A DNA stretch of 52,753 bases from an uncultured Alphaproteobacteria bacterium (GCA_902622475.1 CACNPW010000004.1:1-52753); one strand, 5' to 3'. Positions 1 to 8,876 are shown, numbered from the stretch's first letter. A program made the numbers and translations. The notes: a model not told the origin generated them from the sequence alone.

Positions 1-419
1 ATGGCATCAAATTTGAAAGCTCAGAAGAACTTACCCAAGAAGTTTTAAGCACTATTTGGGTAAAATCAAACTTATATGACGCAAAAAAATCAGCTCTTTC
101 AACATGGGTTTTTACTATAGCAAGAAACAAAAAAATAGACTTTTTCAGGAGAAATTCAAAAATAGATTTCAAGGAAGAGGACATAAGAGACTTTTTATAC
201 CAAGACAGAGAAGTTGATCTGGTTAAGGAAAATGAAGCAAAAAAACAGATAGAGAAAATAAATATGGAGCTAGATGAACAGCAAAAAATAATGATAAAAA
301 TGAACTTTTTCGAAAATAAAAGTCATAAAAAAATTGCTGATGAACTTGAAATTCCTATAGGGACAGTTAAATCTAGAATAAGGCATATTTTAACAAAAAT
401 GCAGAGATTTTTAACATGA
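1..419 (+). CDS. rpoE: ECF RNA polymerase sigma factor (RpoE/ChrR type), 3' part
   Basis: The gene enters from upstream of the window; codons are in frame from base 3. The visible part holds the end of sigma region 2 (STWVFTIARNKKIDFFRR, promoter melting and -10 contact) and region 4 with a helix-turn-helix (HKKIADELEIPIGTVKSRI, -35 contact). Its stop overlaps the next start as ATGA at 416-419, so it is translationally coupled to a ChrR-like anti-sigma factor. That pairing points to the ECF11 group, known in Rhodobacter to turn on the singlet-oxygen response. The target promoters cannot be told from this window. Confidence 0.9.
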   Translation, partial: GIKFESSEELTQEVLSTIWVKSNLYDAKKSALSTWVFTIARNKKIDFFRRNSKIDFKEEDIRDFLYQDREVDLVKENEAKKQIEKINMELDEQQKIMIKMNFFENKSHKKIADELEIPIGTVKSRIRHILTKMQRFLT

Positions 420-1045
420 ACGGAACAGTAGTAAAAAACCAGCTAATATACGATTTTGCATCAGGAATTTTAGGTCCTGCCAAATCTTTATTCGCTTCCA
501 CATATCTTCAATTAAACTCTAATGCGTCTAAAATTAGTTCAACATTTGAAAATATGCTGGGCGAAAATTTAATGGAAAATGAAAATATTCAACCCAAAAA
601 TTTAAAATATACTGACTGCATTAATATGGAAAATAATATACCTGCTGCAGTTATCAAAGACCCGGTAACAAGCTTTTTTGGCGACTTAAATAACATTAGT
701 TGGAAACAAATTTATAAAGGCTTTAATGAATTTACCGCTTCGATTGATGACAAAGATGAATTGAAACTGATTAAAATGGACCCAGGAATTTCCGTTCCTC
801 TACACTCTCACGGGGGAAAAGAGTATATTTTAGTTTTAGAAGGAAGCTTTTGCGACGAATATGGAACATATTCTAAAGGGGATATTCAAATAAATGACCA
901 AAAAATTAAACACACTCCAATCGCATCTAAGCAAACAGGCTGCATATGTTTAAGTATTACCGAAAAAGATGTAATCTTCTTTGGTAAGTTTGGATCGTTC
1001 TTAAATTTATTTACTTTTATTAAATCTTTTTTTAAGCAAAAATAA
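416..1045 (+). CDS. chrR: ChrR-family cupin anti-sigma factor lacking the zinc ligands of its sigma-binding domain
   Basis: 209 residues, coupled to the sigma gene. Residues 1-60 match the anti-sigma domain and residues 110-185 the cupin-like domain of Rhodobacter ChrR. The cupin metal ligands are all present: H130, H132, E136 and H166, each exactly 11 before the known H141, H143, E147 and H177. C176 and C178 also match the C187/C189 pair. In contrast the N-terminal zinc ligands (H6, H31, C35, C38 in ChrR) are replaced: Y30, N34 and A37 stand at the last three positions and no histidine is near residue 5. The sigma-binding fold must therefore be held together without zinc, or binding is weakened. 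A hydrophobic/basic tail (190-209) follows the cupin. Role by family: holds the sigma factor inactive until singlet oxygen or a related stress. Confidence 0.88.
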   Translation: MNGTVVKNQLIYDFASGILGPAKSLFASTYLQLNSNASKISSTFENMLGENLMENENIQPKNLKYTDCINMENNIPAAVIKDPVTSFFGDLNNISWKQIYKGFNEFTASIDDKDELKLIKMDPGISVPLHSHGGKEYILVLEGSFCDEYGTYSKGDIQINDQKIKHTPIASKQTGCICLSITEKDVIFFGKFGSFLNLFTFIKSFFKQK

Positions 1046-1056
1046 ATCTATTATTG

Positions 1057-1062
1057 TATAAT
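1057..1062 (+). promoter_or_regulatory. -10 box of a predicted leaderless promoter for the asparaginase
   Basis: TATAAT lies 7 nt before the GTG start codon at 1070, so transcription would be expected to begin at or next to the start codon. No Shine-Dalgarno sequence is present. No convincing -35 box was found. Confidence 0.5.
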
Positions 1063-1069
1063 ATTATAC

Positions 1070-2065
1070 GTGACCAGGATTCACGTTAATTTTATAAGAG
1101 GTAAAAGAGTTGAAAGTACTCACGAAGCTAAAGTATTAGTTACAAATTTTAATGGTAGAAATTTGTTATCCACAAATAACGATGAAGATTATTTTTTTCC
1201 TCGATCTTCAGTAAAAATATTTCAAGCTATTCCTTTTGCAATGTCAAATGCAATCAAAAAATATAGATTGAATAATGCACACATAGCTTTAGCCTGTGCT
1301 TCTCATAAAGGGGAGAAGTTTCATTTAAATGAACTAGAAAAGTGGATCTCAAAATTAAATCTAAAAACAAATAATTTACAATGTGGTATTCATCAACCAT
1401 TAGATAAACAAGCTTCTGAAAAAATAATACATTCTGGAAAAAAGTTTAATGAATTACATAACAATTGTGCTGGCAAACATTTAGCAATGTTAACTAGCTG
1501 TTTAGTTAATAATCATGAAATAGAAAATTATTTGGATTTTGATCATCCTCATCAAAAAAATATTAGAAAAATCTTTAATAAATTTACAGAAACTAAGTTA
1601 ACTAAAAAAAATTTTGCTTTAGATGGTTGCAGTGCTCCACAATATTCATTTCAAATAAAATCTATATCTAAAGCCTTAAATAACTTAATTAAAAGTTATA
1701 ATAATAAATTTGAATATACAATATCAACAAGGATATTGGTTAATTCAATTTTAAAAAATCCTAGTTATATTGGAGGAACTAAAAGCTTTGATACAAAAGT
1801 AATGATTTCTTCTAAAGGTAAAATATTTTGTAAATATGGAGCTGAAGGAGTTTTCTTATTTGCTCATTTTAAAAAAGGTATAAGCGGAGTAGTCAAAATA
1901 AAAGATGGCAATGAAAGAGCCATACCGATAATTATAGTCAACATTTTTAAAAAGTTGAAGCTTATGAATAAAACTGAATTAGAAAATTTAGAAAAAAAAG
2001 AGCAATTTTTTCTTAAGAATCACGCTGACAAAATGATTGGATATATAAATACTACAATAAAATAA
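1070..2065 (+). CDS. ansA: L-asparaginase, Rhizobium etli AnsA / ReAII-like family
   Basis: 331 residues, the family length. Hydrolyses asparagine to aspartate and ammonia in the cytoplasm. The characteristic residues of this class (unrelated to E. coli asparaginases) are visible: Ser-x-x-Lys at S46/K49, S78 in SHKGE, and the metal site C133, K136 (NNCAGKH) and C187 (DGCSAP). They line up with S48, K51, S80, C135, K138 and C189 of R. etli ReAII with a constant offset of two. The start is GTG; the N-terminus then fits the family (IRGKRVEST after about eight residues). It ends inside the convergent DUF3429 gene (14-bp overlap). Ammonia supply from asparagine is a reasonable role in a nitrogen-poor ocean, but that is inference. 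Confidence 0.9.
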   Translation: MTRIHVNFIRGKRVESTHEAKVLVTNFNGRNLLSTNNDEDYFFPRSSVKIFQAIPFAMSNAIKKYRLNNAHIALACASHKGEKFHLNELEKWISKLNLKTNNLQCGIHQPLDKQASEKIIHSGKKFNELHNNCAGKHLAMLTSCLVNNHEIENYLDFDHPHQKNIRKIFNKFTETKLTKKNFALDGCSAPQYSFQIKSISKALNNLIKSYNNKFEYTISTRILVNSILKNPSYIGGTKSFDTKVMISSKGKIFCKYGAEGVFLFAHFKKGISGVVKIKDGNERAIPIIIVNIFKKLKLMNKTELENLEKKEQFFLKNHADKMIGYINTTIK

Positions 2066-2483
2066 GTAATAAAAATATCGTAATTAATATTGTTAAAGGC
2101 AATCTAAGAAAATAAAATGCCATTTTATTAGATTCATTAGAAAATAAAATAATGTAATCAAAAAATAGTTGAGTCAAAAGTAATAGGATTATTAAAATAA
2201 ATATTATTAAAACATTAGTATTGTAGAGATTTAACAATATAATTATAACAGAGAATAAACTTGGCAAAAAACCATAGACTACAATGTGTGCAGGTGGATA
2301 CTGTTTTAAATTCCAATTAATTGATCCTATGAAAACAGATATTATTAAACTGTAATAAATAATGAAATTAAATAAAACTTCTTCTTTTATTATGTAAAAA
2401 TAGTATTTATCTAAAAATATTACCGCATATGGTATTAAACCAAAATATGAAATTAAAAATTGAATATTAATTTTTTTGAACAT
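2052..2483 (-). CDS. DUF3429 family small membrane protein
   Basis: 143 residues with about five hydrophobic segments. The order of motifs fits DUF3429: a first helix with GLIPYAVIF, a SVFIGSINW segment, PSLFSVIIIL, and a C-terminal FYFLRLPLTILITIF helix. The function of the family is unknown; it is an inner-membrane protein. The start codon is only five bases from the divergent start codon of the kinase at 2489, and the 3' end overlaps the convergent asparaginase gene by 14 bp. Confidence 0.75.
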   Translation of the reverse strand: MFKKINIQFLISYFGLIPYAVIFLDKYYFYIIKEEVLFNFIIYYSLIISVFIGSINWNLKQYPPAHIVVYGFLPSLFSVIIILLNLYNTNVLIIFILIILLLLTQLFFDYIILFSNESNKMAFYFLRLPLTILITIFLLLILL

Positions 2484-2488
2484 TAAAT

Positions 2489-3364
2489 ATGATTGAAAAT
2501 AATATCATTTTAGAAATAGAAAATCTTTTAGAAAATAAAAAAATAATAGATAGCGAGATATTATCGAATTCATTTGGTATCAATTGCATTAAAATTATCA
2601 CTGAAGATAATAAGAAATTTATTGTTAAATATTATTTTAATAAAAATGATATATTTAACGCGATAGAATCAGAAGCTGATAATCTTCTTTTTTTTAATAA
2701 ACAAAATTTTAATTATTTTCCAAGTATTGTTAAGAATAGTGATAGATTTCTAATAATGTCATTCATAGATAATAATAAAGATCAGCCAAAAAAAACAAAT
2801 GATGATTTGTTAAATGCTATAATTTCTATTCACTCATTAAAAAGTAAAGATTATGGTTTTAGTTTTGATACACAAATTGGTGGATTAAAACAGATTAATT
2901 CTAAGGCAAAAAATTGGAAAGAATTTTATACACATAAAAGACTATATTACATATTTGATTTAATTAATAAAAATAAGCCTATGGATAAAACAATTAACAC
3001 TAAAATTGATTTATTAATTAAAAAAATAGATAATTTCATTCCAGCTAATCCAATACCATCATTATTACATGGTGACTTATGGGAAGGAAATATACTTTTT
3101 AAAAACAAAAAATTTGCAGGTTTTATTGATCCAGGATCGTTTTATGGTCACAATGAATTGGAGTTATCTTATTTAAGATGGTTTAACCCAAAATTCATTG
3201 ATGATAGTTTTTTAGATAAGTATAACGACCACATAAAGATTGATAAATATTACATAGAATATGAACCAATTTATCAATTATATTATTCTTTATTAAATGT
3301 TTATTTATGGGATAGAGTTTATGTTGAGGACGTTCGTAATTTATTAGATAAAATTAAAATTTAA
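2489..3364 (+). CDS. fructosamine-3-kinase family protein
   Basis: 291 residues, protein-kinase-like fold. Family signatures: YGFSFDTQIGGL, then NWKEFYTHKRL, the catalytic loop LLHGDLWEGN (about residues 192-202) and the metal-binding FIDPGSFYGHNELELSYL. Members phosphorylate ketosamines (glycated amines) at O-3 as protein deglycation repair; bacterial substrates are mostly unproven, so small-molecule phosphorylation is possible. The start faces the DUF3429 start with a 5-bp gap, so its promoter must lie within the opposite gene. Convergent with the aldo/keto reductase (5-bp gap). Confidence 0.85.
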   Translation: MIENNIILEIENLLENKKIIDSEILSNSFGINCIKIITEDNKKFIVKYYFNKNDIFNAIESEADNLLFFNKQNFNYFPSIVKNSDRFLIMSFIDNNKDQPKKTNDDLLNAIISIHSLKSKDYGFSFDTQIGGLKQINSKAKNWKEFYTHKRLYYIFDLINKNKPMDKTINTKIDLLIKKIDNFIPANPIPSLLHGDLWEGNILFKNKKFAGFIDPGSFYGHNELELSYLRWFNPKFIDDSFLDKYNDHIKIDKYYIEYEPIYQLYYSLLNVYLWDRVYVEDVRNLLDKIKI

Positions 3365-3369
3365 AAAGA

Positions 3370-4422
3370 TTAAACACAAGGATTTGGATCTGATAAATGA
3401 ATTTCTTCAATCTCTTTTAGTGTTTCTTTTGGTAAGGATATTTCTATACTATCTATGTTTTCTTTAAGTTGTTCCATATTTGTAGCTCCAATTATATTGC
3501 TGGTTACAAATGGACGATCATTTACAAAAGCGTTTGCAAAAGTAGATGGGGGGATACCAAGTTTATTTGCAAGATTAAAGTATTTTTCAATTGCTATCTC
3601 TCCCCTTTCAGTGTGATGTCTAGAAAATCTTCTCGGCCAGAGAGTATACCTAGCATTTCTTGGATTTTTTCCTTTAATATATTTTCCACTTAATCTTCCG
3701 CCAGCTAGTGGTGAATATGCGAGTAAGCCACAATTTTCTCTAATAGAAACCTCGGAATTATGAATGTCAAATACTCGGTTAACCAAACTATATACATTCT
3801 GAATTGACATCATGCGCGGTAATTTATTTTCTTTAGATATTTGCAAATATTTCATAACACCCCATGGTGTTTCATTGGATAGGCCAACATATCTGATTTT
3901 ACCTGCCTTAACGAGTTGATCAAGATTATATAAAACCTCTTCAACACTAGTCCAATCGTTATCACTAGCATCATATTCAAAATCTAAAATTCCAAATTTA
4001 GGAACATTTCTTTCTGGCCAATGTAGTTGGTATAAATCTATATAATCTGTTTTTAGTCTTCTGAGGCTTTCATCTATTGCAGCATTCATATTTTTTTTAT
4101 CGAAACCTAGAGTCTTAGAGCCTTTTCTTATCCATTCAAGACCATCTGATTTCGATGCGATTTTTGATGCCAATATTATCTTATCTCTATTTTTTTTTTC
4201 CTTAAGCCAATTACCAACTATTTCTTCAGTTTTTCCATATGTTTCCTTTCTAGGCATGATTGCATAAAGCTCTGCAGTATCAATAAAATTTACACCCTTT
4301 TCTAGTGCATAGTTCATTTGATCAAAACCATCTTGTTGACTATTTTGTTCACCAAAAGTCATAGTTCCTAAGCAAATTACACTTACGTCAATATCTGTAT
4401 TTCCTAATTTTCTATACTTCAT
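3370..4422 (-). CDS. tas: aldo/keto reductase of the Tas family
   Basis: 350 residues. NADPH-dependent reductase with a TIM barrel. Near full-length similarity to E. coli Tas is recognisable: CLGTMTFGEQNSQQD at the start, FIDTAELYAIMPRKET (catalytic D and Y), ILASKIASKS (catalytic K), YQLHWPERN (catalytic H), IRYVGLSNETPWGVM and the C-terminal NADP-binding SNIIGATNMEQLKENI. The physiological substrate is unknown. It is a single gene, divergent from the BI-1 gene, with about 70 bp between them holding both promoters. Confidence 0.9.
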   Translation of the reverse strand: MKYRKLGNTDIDVSVICLGTMTFGEQNSQQDGFDQMNYALEKGVNFIDTAELYAIMPRKETYGKTEEIVGNWLKEKKNRDKIILASKIASKSDGLEWIRKGSKTLGFDKKNMNAAIDESLRRLKTDYIDLYQLHWPERNVPKFGILDFEYDASDNDWTSVEEVLYNLDQLVKAGKIRYVGLSNETPWGVMKYLQISKENKLPRMMSIQNVYSLVNRVFDIHNSEVSIRENCGLLAYSPLAGGRLSGKYIKGKNPRNARYTLWPRRFSRHHTERGEIAIEKYFNLANKLGIPPSTFANAFVNDRPFVTSNIIGATNMEQLKENIDSIEISLPKETLKEIEEIHLSDPNPCV

Positions 4423-4441
4423 ACTATTTTTACAAAATGCC

Positions 4442-4487
4442 TTGAAATTGTCGGATTTATAGCGATATTAATATAAATTAAAAGGAG
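4442..4487 (+). promoter_or_regulatory. promoter and Shine-Dalgarno of the BI-1 gene
   Basis: TTGAAA (4442-4447), a 16-base spacer and GATATT (4464-4469) form a weak sigma-70-like promoter. The sequence CTTGAAA also resembles a heat-shock (RpoH) -35 element, but the -10 side is not decisive. A strong Shine-Dalgarno AAGGAG (4482-4487) sits 5 nt before the ATG at 4493, in contrast to most genes here, which have none. Confidence 0.45.
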
Positions 4488-4492
4488 AAATT

Positions 4493-5245
4493 ATGGCTTT
4501 AGACTTTAATCAACGATCTTATACTAAATCAGTAGATCAAACGGCAATTGATGAAGGCTTAAGAGCGTATATGCTTAAAGTCTACAATTATATGACAATT
4601 GGCTTGTTACTTACTGGATTTATTGCTTATTTCTTTGGAAAAGCTTCAATAGTAACGAACGAGATGGGGCAAATTGTAGGAGTAACTCAAGTGGGTGCAT
4701 TACTTTTTGGATCTCCACTAAAATGGGTTGTTATGTTGGCTCCGTTAGGATTTGTATTTTATTTGAGTGCTAGAATAAATAGAATGTCAATATCTGCTGC
4801 TCAAATAACATTTTGGTTATTTGCAAGTATAATGGGTCTTTCTCTTGCTTCAGTATTTATTGAATTCACTCAAACTTCTATAGCTAGAGTATTTTTTATT
4901 ACAGCAAGTACATTTGGAGCAATGAGTTTGTATGGATATACTACAAAAAGAGATTTAACAAAACTTGGTGGTTTCTTATTTATGGGACTGATAGGTATTA
5001 TTATTGCAAGTGTAGTTAATATTTTTGTTGGTTCTACGGCATTGCAGTTTGCAATCTCTGTTATTGGTGTCCTAGTTTTTGTAGGACTAACAGCATATGA
5101 TACACAAAATATTAAAAATATGTATTATGGTGGTGATAGCCAAGAGATAGGATCAAAAAAAGCGTTGATGGGTGCATTAAAATTGTATTTGGATTTCATC
5201 AACTTATTCATTTTATTACTACAATTATTTGGTCAAAGAAGATAA
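4493..5245 (+). CDS. Bax inhibitor-1 / YccA family membrane protein
   Basis: 250 residues. After a soluble N-terminus of about 25 residues there are seven hydrophobic segments ending in the family signature ALKLYLDFINLFILLLQLFG, with the conserved AYDTQ motif in the preceding loop. Bacterial BI-1 proteins (YccA, YbhL) are inner-membrane proteins; YccA modulates the FtsH protease, and some BsYetJ-like members leak calcium. It has its own promoter, a strong Shine-Dalgarno and one of only two clear intrinsic terminators in the window, suggesting a monocistronic, well-expressed gene. Confidence 0.92.
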   Translation: MALDFNQRSYTKSVDQTAIDEGLRAYMLKVYNYMTIGLLLTGFIAYFFGKASIVTNEMGQIVGVTQVGALLFGSPLKWVVMLAPLGFVFYLSARINRMSISAAQITFWLFASIMGLSLASVFIEFTQTSIARVFFITASTFGAMSLYGYTTKRDLTKLGGFLFMGLIGIIIASVVNIFVGSTALQFAISVIGVLVFVGLTAYDTQNIKNMYYGGDSQEIGSKKALMGALKLYLDFINLFILLLQLFGQRR

Positions 5246-5276
5246 TTCTTTTAAAAATCAAATATCTTTTTATGAT

Positions 5277-5305
5277 ACCCAGTCTTTTAAAGACTGGGTT
5301 TTTTT
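5277..5305 (+). terminator. rho-independent terminator of the BI-1 gene, running into the next start codon
   Basis: ACCCAGTC (5277-5284) pairs with GACTGGGT (5292-5299) around a TTTTAAA loop that can add further A-T pairs, followed by a seven-T run (5299-5305). The next ATG starts at 5306, directly after the T run, so the hairpin occupies the ribosome-binding region of the downstream TPR gene. Confidence 0.85.
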
Positions 5306-7111
5306 ATGTCAAATTTAGAAAATAAACTAAAAAATATCATAAATACATTTAACAATGTAAATAAAGAAATTGCTTACAAGGATTTAAAAAAATTATCAGA
5401 AAAATATAATAAAAACATAGATGTTCAAAAAGTTTTGTTTCAAGTATCAAAGAAAATGGGTGATATAGACACATCAATTAGTGCTTTAAAAAAAATTTTA
5501 TTTAATGAAGGTAATAATATTTTACATCTTTCTCAGTTATATAAGTTACTTTTGGGTAAAAGTTTGTTTGATGAAGCATTAGAAAGAATTAATTTAATAC
5601 TTAAAATTGATAAAAAAAATTATGAAGCATTACGTGACAAATCTTATATTTATTTTTTAAAGAATGATTATATTAAAGCAAAGGAATACATTGAAAATAT
5701 TTCAAAATTGAAAGATAGTGATTACTTTGGATTTAATATTAAAGGGTTAATTTATCTTAAAAATAATTTTTTAGAAAAAGCATGTAAGTATTTTAATACA
5801 GCTATAAAAATAAATAATCAGTATATAGATAGCTATAATAATTTAGGTAATTGTTTACTTGAATTAGAAAAACTTGATGAAGCAAAAAAAATATTCATTA
5901 GTGCCTTTAAAATAGATAAAAAAAATGTATCAACACTTATTAATCTCGCTAATGTTTTAAGTCTTCAAGATGATATAGTGGGAGCAGTAAGATATTATAA
6001 TGAAGCTTTAAAGTTAGAACCAAATAACCAAGAAATTCTATCAAATTTAGCAATATGCTACTGTAGAGATGGTAAGGAAAAAGAAGCAAAAATATACTAC
6101 GATAAGGCTTTAAAAATTAATCCTTATGATTACAAATTAATATATGCTTATTGTACGTTAAATTTAAAATTAAATGATTTCGATCAGTCTTGGAATTTGT
6201 TTGACTCCAGATTATTAATAGAAAAAAATAAAGATAAATTAAAAAGTTTTGATCTAGTTAAAAACAGCTTATTTAACAATTTAATAATTAATCCAAAAGA
6301 TAAACTGCTGGTTTTAAGAGAACAAGGAATAGGGGAAGAAATTTTATTTAGTTCAATATATTCTGAAATGATAAATAAATTTGAAAATGTGAAAATAGAA
6401 GCTGATAAAAGATTAGTATCTATTTTTAATCGATCTTTTGGAAAACAAATATTTGTAGAAGATGGATATTATTCACAAAATTCTAAAGCTATTAATTTTG
6501 ATAAAATTACATATGCAGGTAGTTTAATAAAATTTTTTAGAAAAAATAAAGCTGATTTTGATTACAATAATTATTTAAATGCAAAAAAAGATATTGTTTA
6601 CAAATATAAAGAAAAATTAAATCACCACAAAGATAGATTGAAAATAGGTATATCTTGGAAAAGTGTTATTAATATTTACGGTGCTTTAAAATCATTATCT
6701 ATAAAAGATTTTGAACCATTTTTTACAGATGATAGATTAATTATAAATTTACAATATGGTAATATAGAGTCAGACAAAAAATATATATTTGATCAAAATA
6801 AATATCTAGAAGTGTTTAGTGATTTGGATTTATTTAATGATATTGAATCTTGTATGGGCTTGCTTAAAAACTTAGATTTATTTATTACAGTAAGTAATTC
6901 TACGGCACATTTTGCAGGGGCACTCGGTGTACCAACTATAGTTTTATGCCCTAAAAAATCATCAACTTATTATTATTGGAATACTAATTCTGGTTCCTCT
7001 ATTTGGTATAAAAATATGAAAATAATAGGAATAGATGAGTCAGTTAGTAAAACAATAGAAAAAATAAATAATATTTTAAAAAAAAGTAATGAATTTAAAT
7101 TTGCAAATTAA
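5306..7111 (+). CDS. TPR repeat protein with C-terminal GT-B glycosyltransferase-like domain (copy 1)
   Basis: 601 residues. Residues 1 to about 300 are tandem tetratricopeptide repeats (for example SYNNLGNCLLELEKLDEAKK). Residues about 320-600 resemble the GT9/GT41-like nucleotide-sugar-binding half: VLREQGIGEEILFSS, IGISWKS and the signature VSNSTAHFAGALGVPT. No signal peptide or membrane segment, so probably cytoplasmic; such proteins glycosylate proteins or surface glycans, but the substrate is unknown. The N-terminus aligns with that of the paralogue at 7089, supporting the ATG at 5306 although it directly follows a terminator T run and has no Shine-Dalgarno. Its last 23 bp overlap the start of copy 2. 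Confidence 0.82.
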   Translation: MSNLENKLKNIINTFNNVNKEIAYKDLKKLSEKYNKNIDVQKVLFQVSKKMGDIDTSISALKKILFNEGNNILHLSQLYKLLLGKSLFDEALERINLILKIDKKNYEALRDKSYIYFLKNDYIKAKEYIENISKLKDSDYFGFNIKGLIYLKNNFLEKACKYFNTAIKINNQYIDSYNNLGNCLLELEKLDEAKKIFISAFKIDKKNVSTLINLANVLSLQDDIVGAVRYYNEALKLEPNNQEILSNLAICYCRDGKEKEAKIYYDKALKINPYDYKLIYAYCTLNLKLNDFDQSWNLFDSRLLIEKNKDKLKSFDLVKNSLFNNLIINPKDKLLVLREQGIGEEILFSSIYSEMINKFENVKIEADKRLVSIFNRSFGKQIFVEDGYYSQNSKAINFDKITYAGSLIKFFRKNKADFDYNNYLNAKKDIVYKYKEKLNHHKDRLKIGISWKSVINIYGALKSLSIKDFEPFFTDDRLIINLQYGNIESDKKYIFDQNKYLEVFSDLDLFNDIESCMGLLKNLDLFITVSNSTAHFAGALGVPTIVLCPKKSSTYYYWNTNSGSSIWYKNMKIIGIDESVSKTIEKINNILKKSNEFKFAN

Positions 7112-8876
7112 TAATCTTTTGAAAGAATTTGAAACTGGAAACAAATTAAATAGTTATAAAGCATTACAAAAAATTTTTAGAAAAAATAAAAATAATAATT
7201 TACTTCGATACAATCTAGCTGTGTTACAACAACAATTGAACTTAAATGAAGAGGCTAAAATAAATTATAATTACTTAATTAATACTGAGAATAATTTGAA
7301 AGCAATGATTAATCTCTATAATATAAATATAATTGAAGCAGAATATAATAATGCACTTAAGATAATTGATAAAATTTTAAATATCGAACATATTGAAAGT
7401 GTAGATAAGGACAAAGCCTTTGTATTTTACAAATTAAATAGAATCGAAGAATCAAAGAAAATTTGTATATTTTATCTTAAAAAAAATAATAAAGATTTAG
7501 TTGCTCTAAATATAATAGGTCAATGTTTATTTAATCAAGAAAATTATAGTGAGGCAATTAAGATATTCAAAAATATATTAGAAATTGACACAAAAAACCT
7601 TTCAGCATTAAATTCATTAGGAAGAATTTATCACGAAAAAAGAGAGGCAACGAAAGCAGAAGAGTATTATTTAAGAGCTTTAAAAATTAATGATTTATCT
7701 TTTTATGTTTTAAATAATATTGCTAACTTTTATAGAGAAGAATTAAATTATCAAAAGGCAATTAATTACTACAATAGAGCATTATCTATAAACCCTAACA
7801 ATGCATATATTTATAACAACTTGGCCAAAATTCATTTTGATTTAAATAATCATCAAGAGGCTAAAAAAAATAGTCTTAAAGCATTAGAAATGAGAAAGAA
7901 AGATGGTGATATTCAAAAAACACTTTCATTTATTTATTTGAAAGATCATGATTTTGAAAAGGGCTGGGGTTATTTTGAAGGTAGATTAGATTTAGATAAT
8001 TTTATAAAAAAAAGTGAATACGTAATAAAATTAAATAAAAAACTTTACAGATCAAATACTATTATAAATAAAAAAAATAAATTTTTAATTGTAAGAGAAC
8101 AAGGAGTTGGGGACGAAATTCTTTATAGTTCAATGTATGGAGAAGTTTTAAAAGATCTTGAAAATGTAATAATTGAATGCGATCCACGATTATTAAAACT
8201 CTTTAAAAGATCATTTCCTAAATATCATAATAATTTTGTTGAATTAGGAAATATAACAAATAACGACAAAAAATTTGAAGAAGTAGAATATGTCCTTTAT
8301 GCTGGAAGTCTAGGTAAATATTATCGAAAAAATATAAATAATTTCCATAAAAAATCATTCATTGAAATAGATCAAAACAATTTAAAAGATGTAAGTAATA
8401 AATTATCGATATATAAAAAGAAATTTAAAATTGGGCTCTCTTGGAAAAGTTTTAATAATAGATATGCAGTTGATAAATCTCTTAATCTAAAAGACTTTAA
8501 GTTCTTGTTTGATACAAGTGACTGTGACTTTTTTAATTTACAATATGGTGATGTAAATAATGAAATAAATAGTTTTAATAAAAATTCAAAAAACAAACTA
8601 TTAACTATAAAAGATATAGATTTATATAACGATTTTGAAAGTATTGCTTCTTTATTAAAATCTTTAGATATTTTTATTACAATTAGTAATAGCACCGCTC
8701 ATTTAGCAGGCTCATTAGGTGTGAAAACAATTCTTATAAAACCAGAAAATTATGCTTTATTTCACTATTGGAATCAAAAAACAAATAAAACTCCTTGGTA
8801 TAATTCTATTGAACTTATTGAAAAATATAAATTTTTGAATGAAAAAAAAATATTAAATAATTTTTTATATATTTAG
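7089..8876 (+). CDS. TPR repeat protein with C-terminal GT-B glycosyltransferase-like domain (copy 2)
   Basis: 595 residues, same architecture and clearly related to the preceding gene: N-terminal TPRs (NIANFYREELNYQKAINYYN), then LIVREQGVGDEILYSS, IGLSWKSFNNRYA and ISNSTAHLAGSLGVKT. The two are tandem duplicates that have diverged substantially. The start overlaps the end of copy 1 by 23 bp, so they are cotranscribed and probably coupled. Retention of two copies suggests either a heteromer or different acceptors. Its stop is immediately followed by the stop of the opposite gene at 8877, with no space for a terminator. Confidence 0.82.
   Translation: MNLNLQINNLLKEFETGNKLNSYKALQKIFRKNKNNNLLRYNLAVLQQQLNLNEEAKINYNYLINTENNLKAMINLYNINIIEAEYNNALKIIDKILNIEHIESVDKDKAFVFYKLNRIEESKKICIFYLKKNNKDLVALNIIGQCLFNQENYSEAIKIFKNILEIDTKNLSALNSLGRIYHEKREATKAEEYYLRALKINDLSFYVLNNIANFYREELNYQKAINYYNRALSINPNNAYIYNNLAKIHFDLNNHQEAKKNSLKALEMRKKDGDIQKTLSFIYLKDHDFEKGWGYFEGRLDLDNFIKKSEYVIKLNKKLYRSNTIINKKNKFLIVREQGVGDEILYSSMYGEVLKDLENVIIECDPRLLKLFKRSFPKYHNNFVELGNITNNDKKFEEVEYVLYAGSLGKYYRKNINNFHKKSFIEIDQNNLKDVSNKLSIYKKKFKIGLSWKSFNNRYAVDKSLNLKDFKFLFDTSDCDFFNLQYGDVNNEINSFNKNSKNKLLTIKDIDLYNDFESIASLLKSLDIFITISNSTAHLAGSLGVKTILIKPENYALFHYWNQKTNKTPWYNSIELIEKYKFLNEKKILNNFLYI

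Noticed and set aside
7089-7111. Frameshift joining the two TPR-glycosyltransferases into one gene
   Set aside because: Each ORF has a complete N-terminus and C-terminus of its own; the overlap is an ordinary operon junction.
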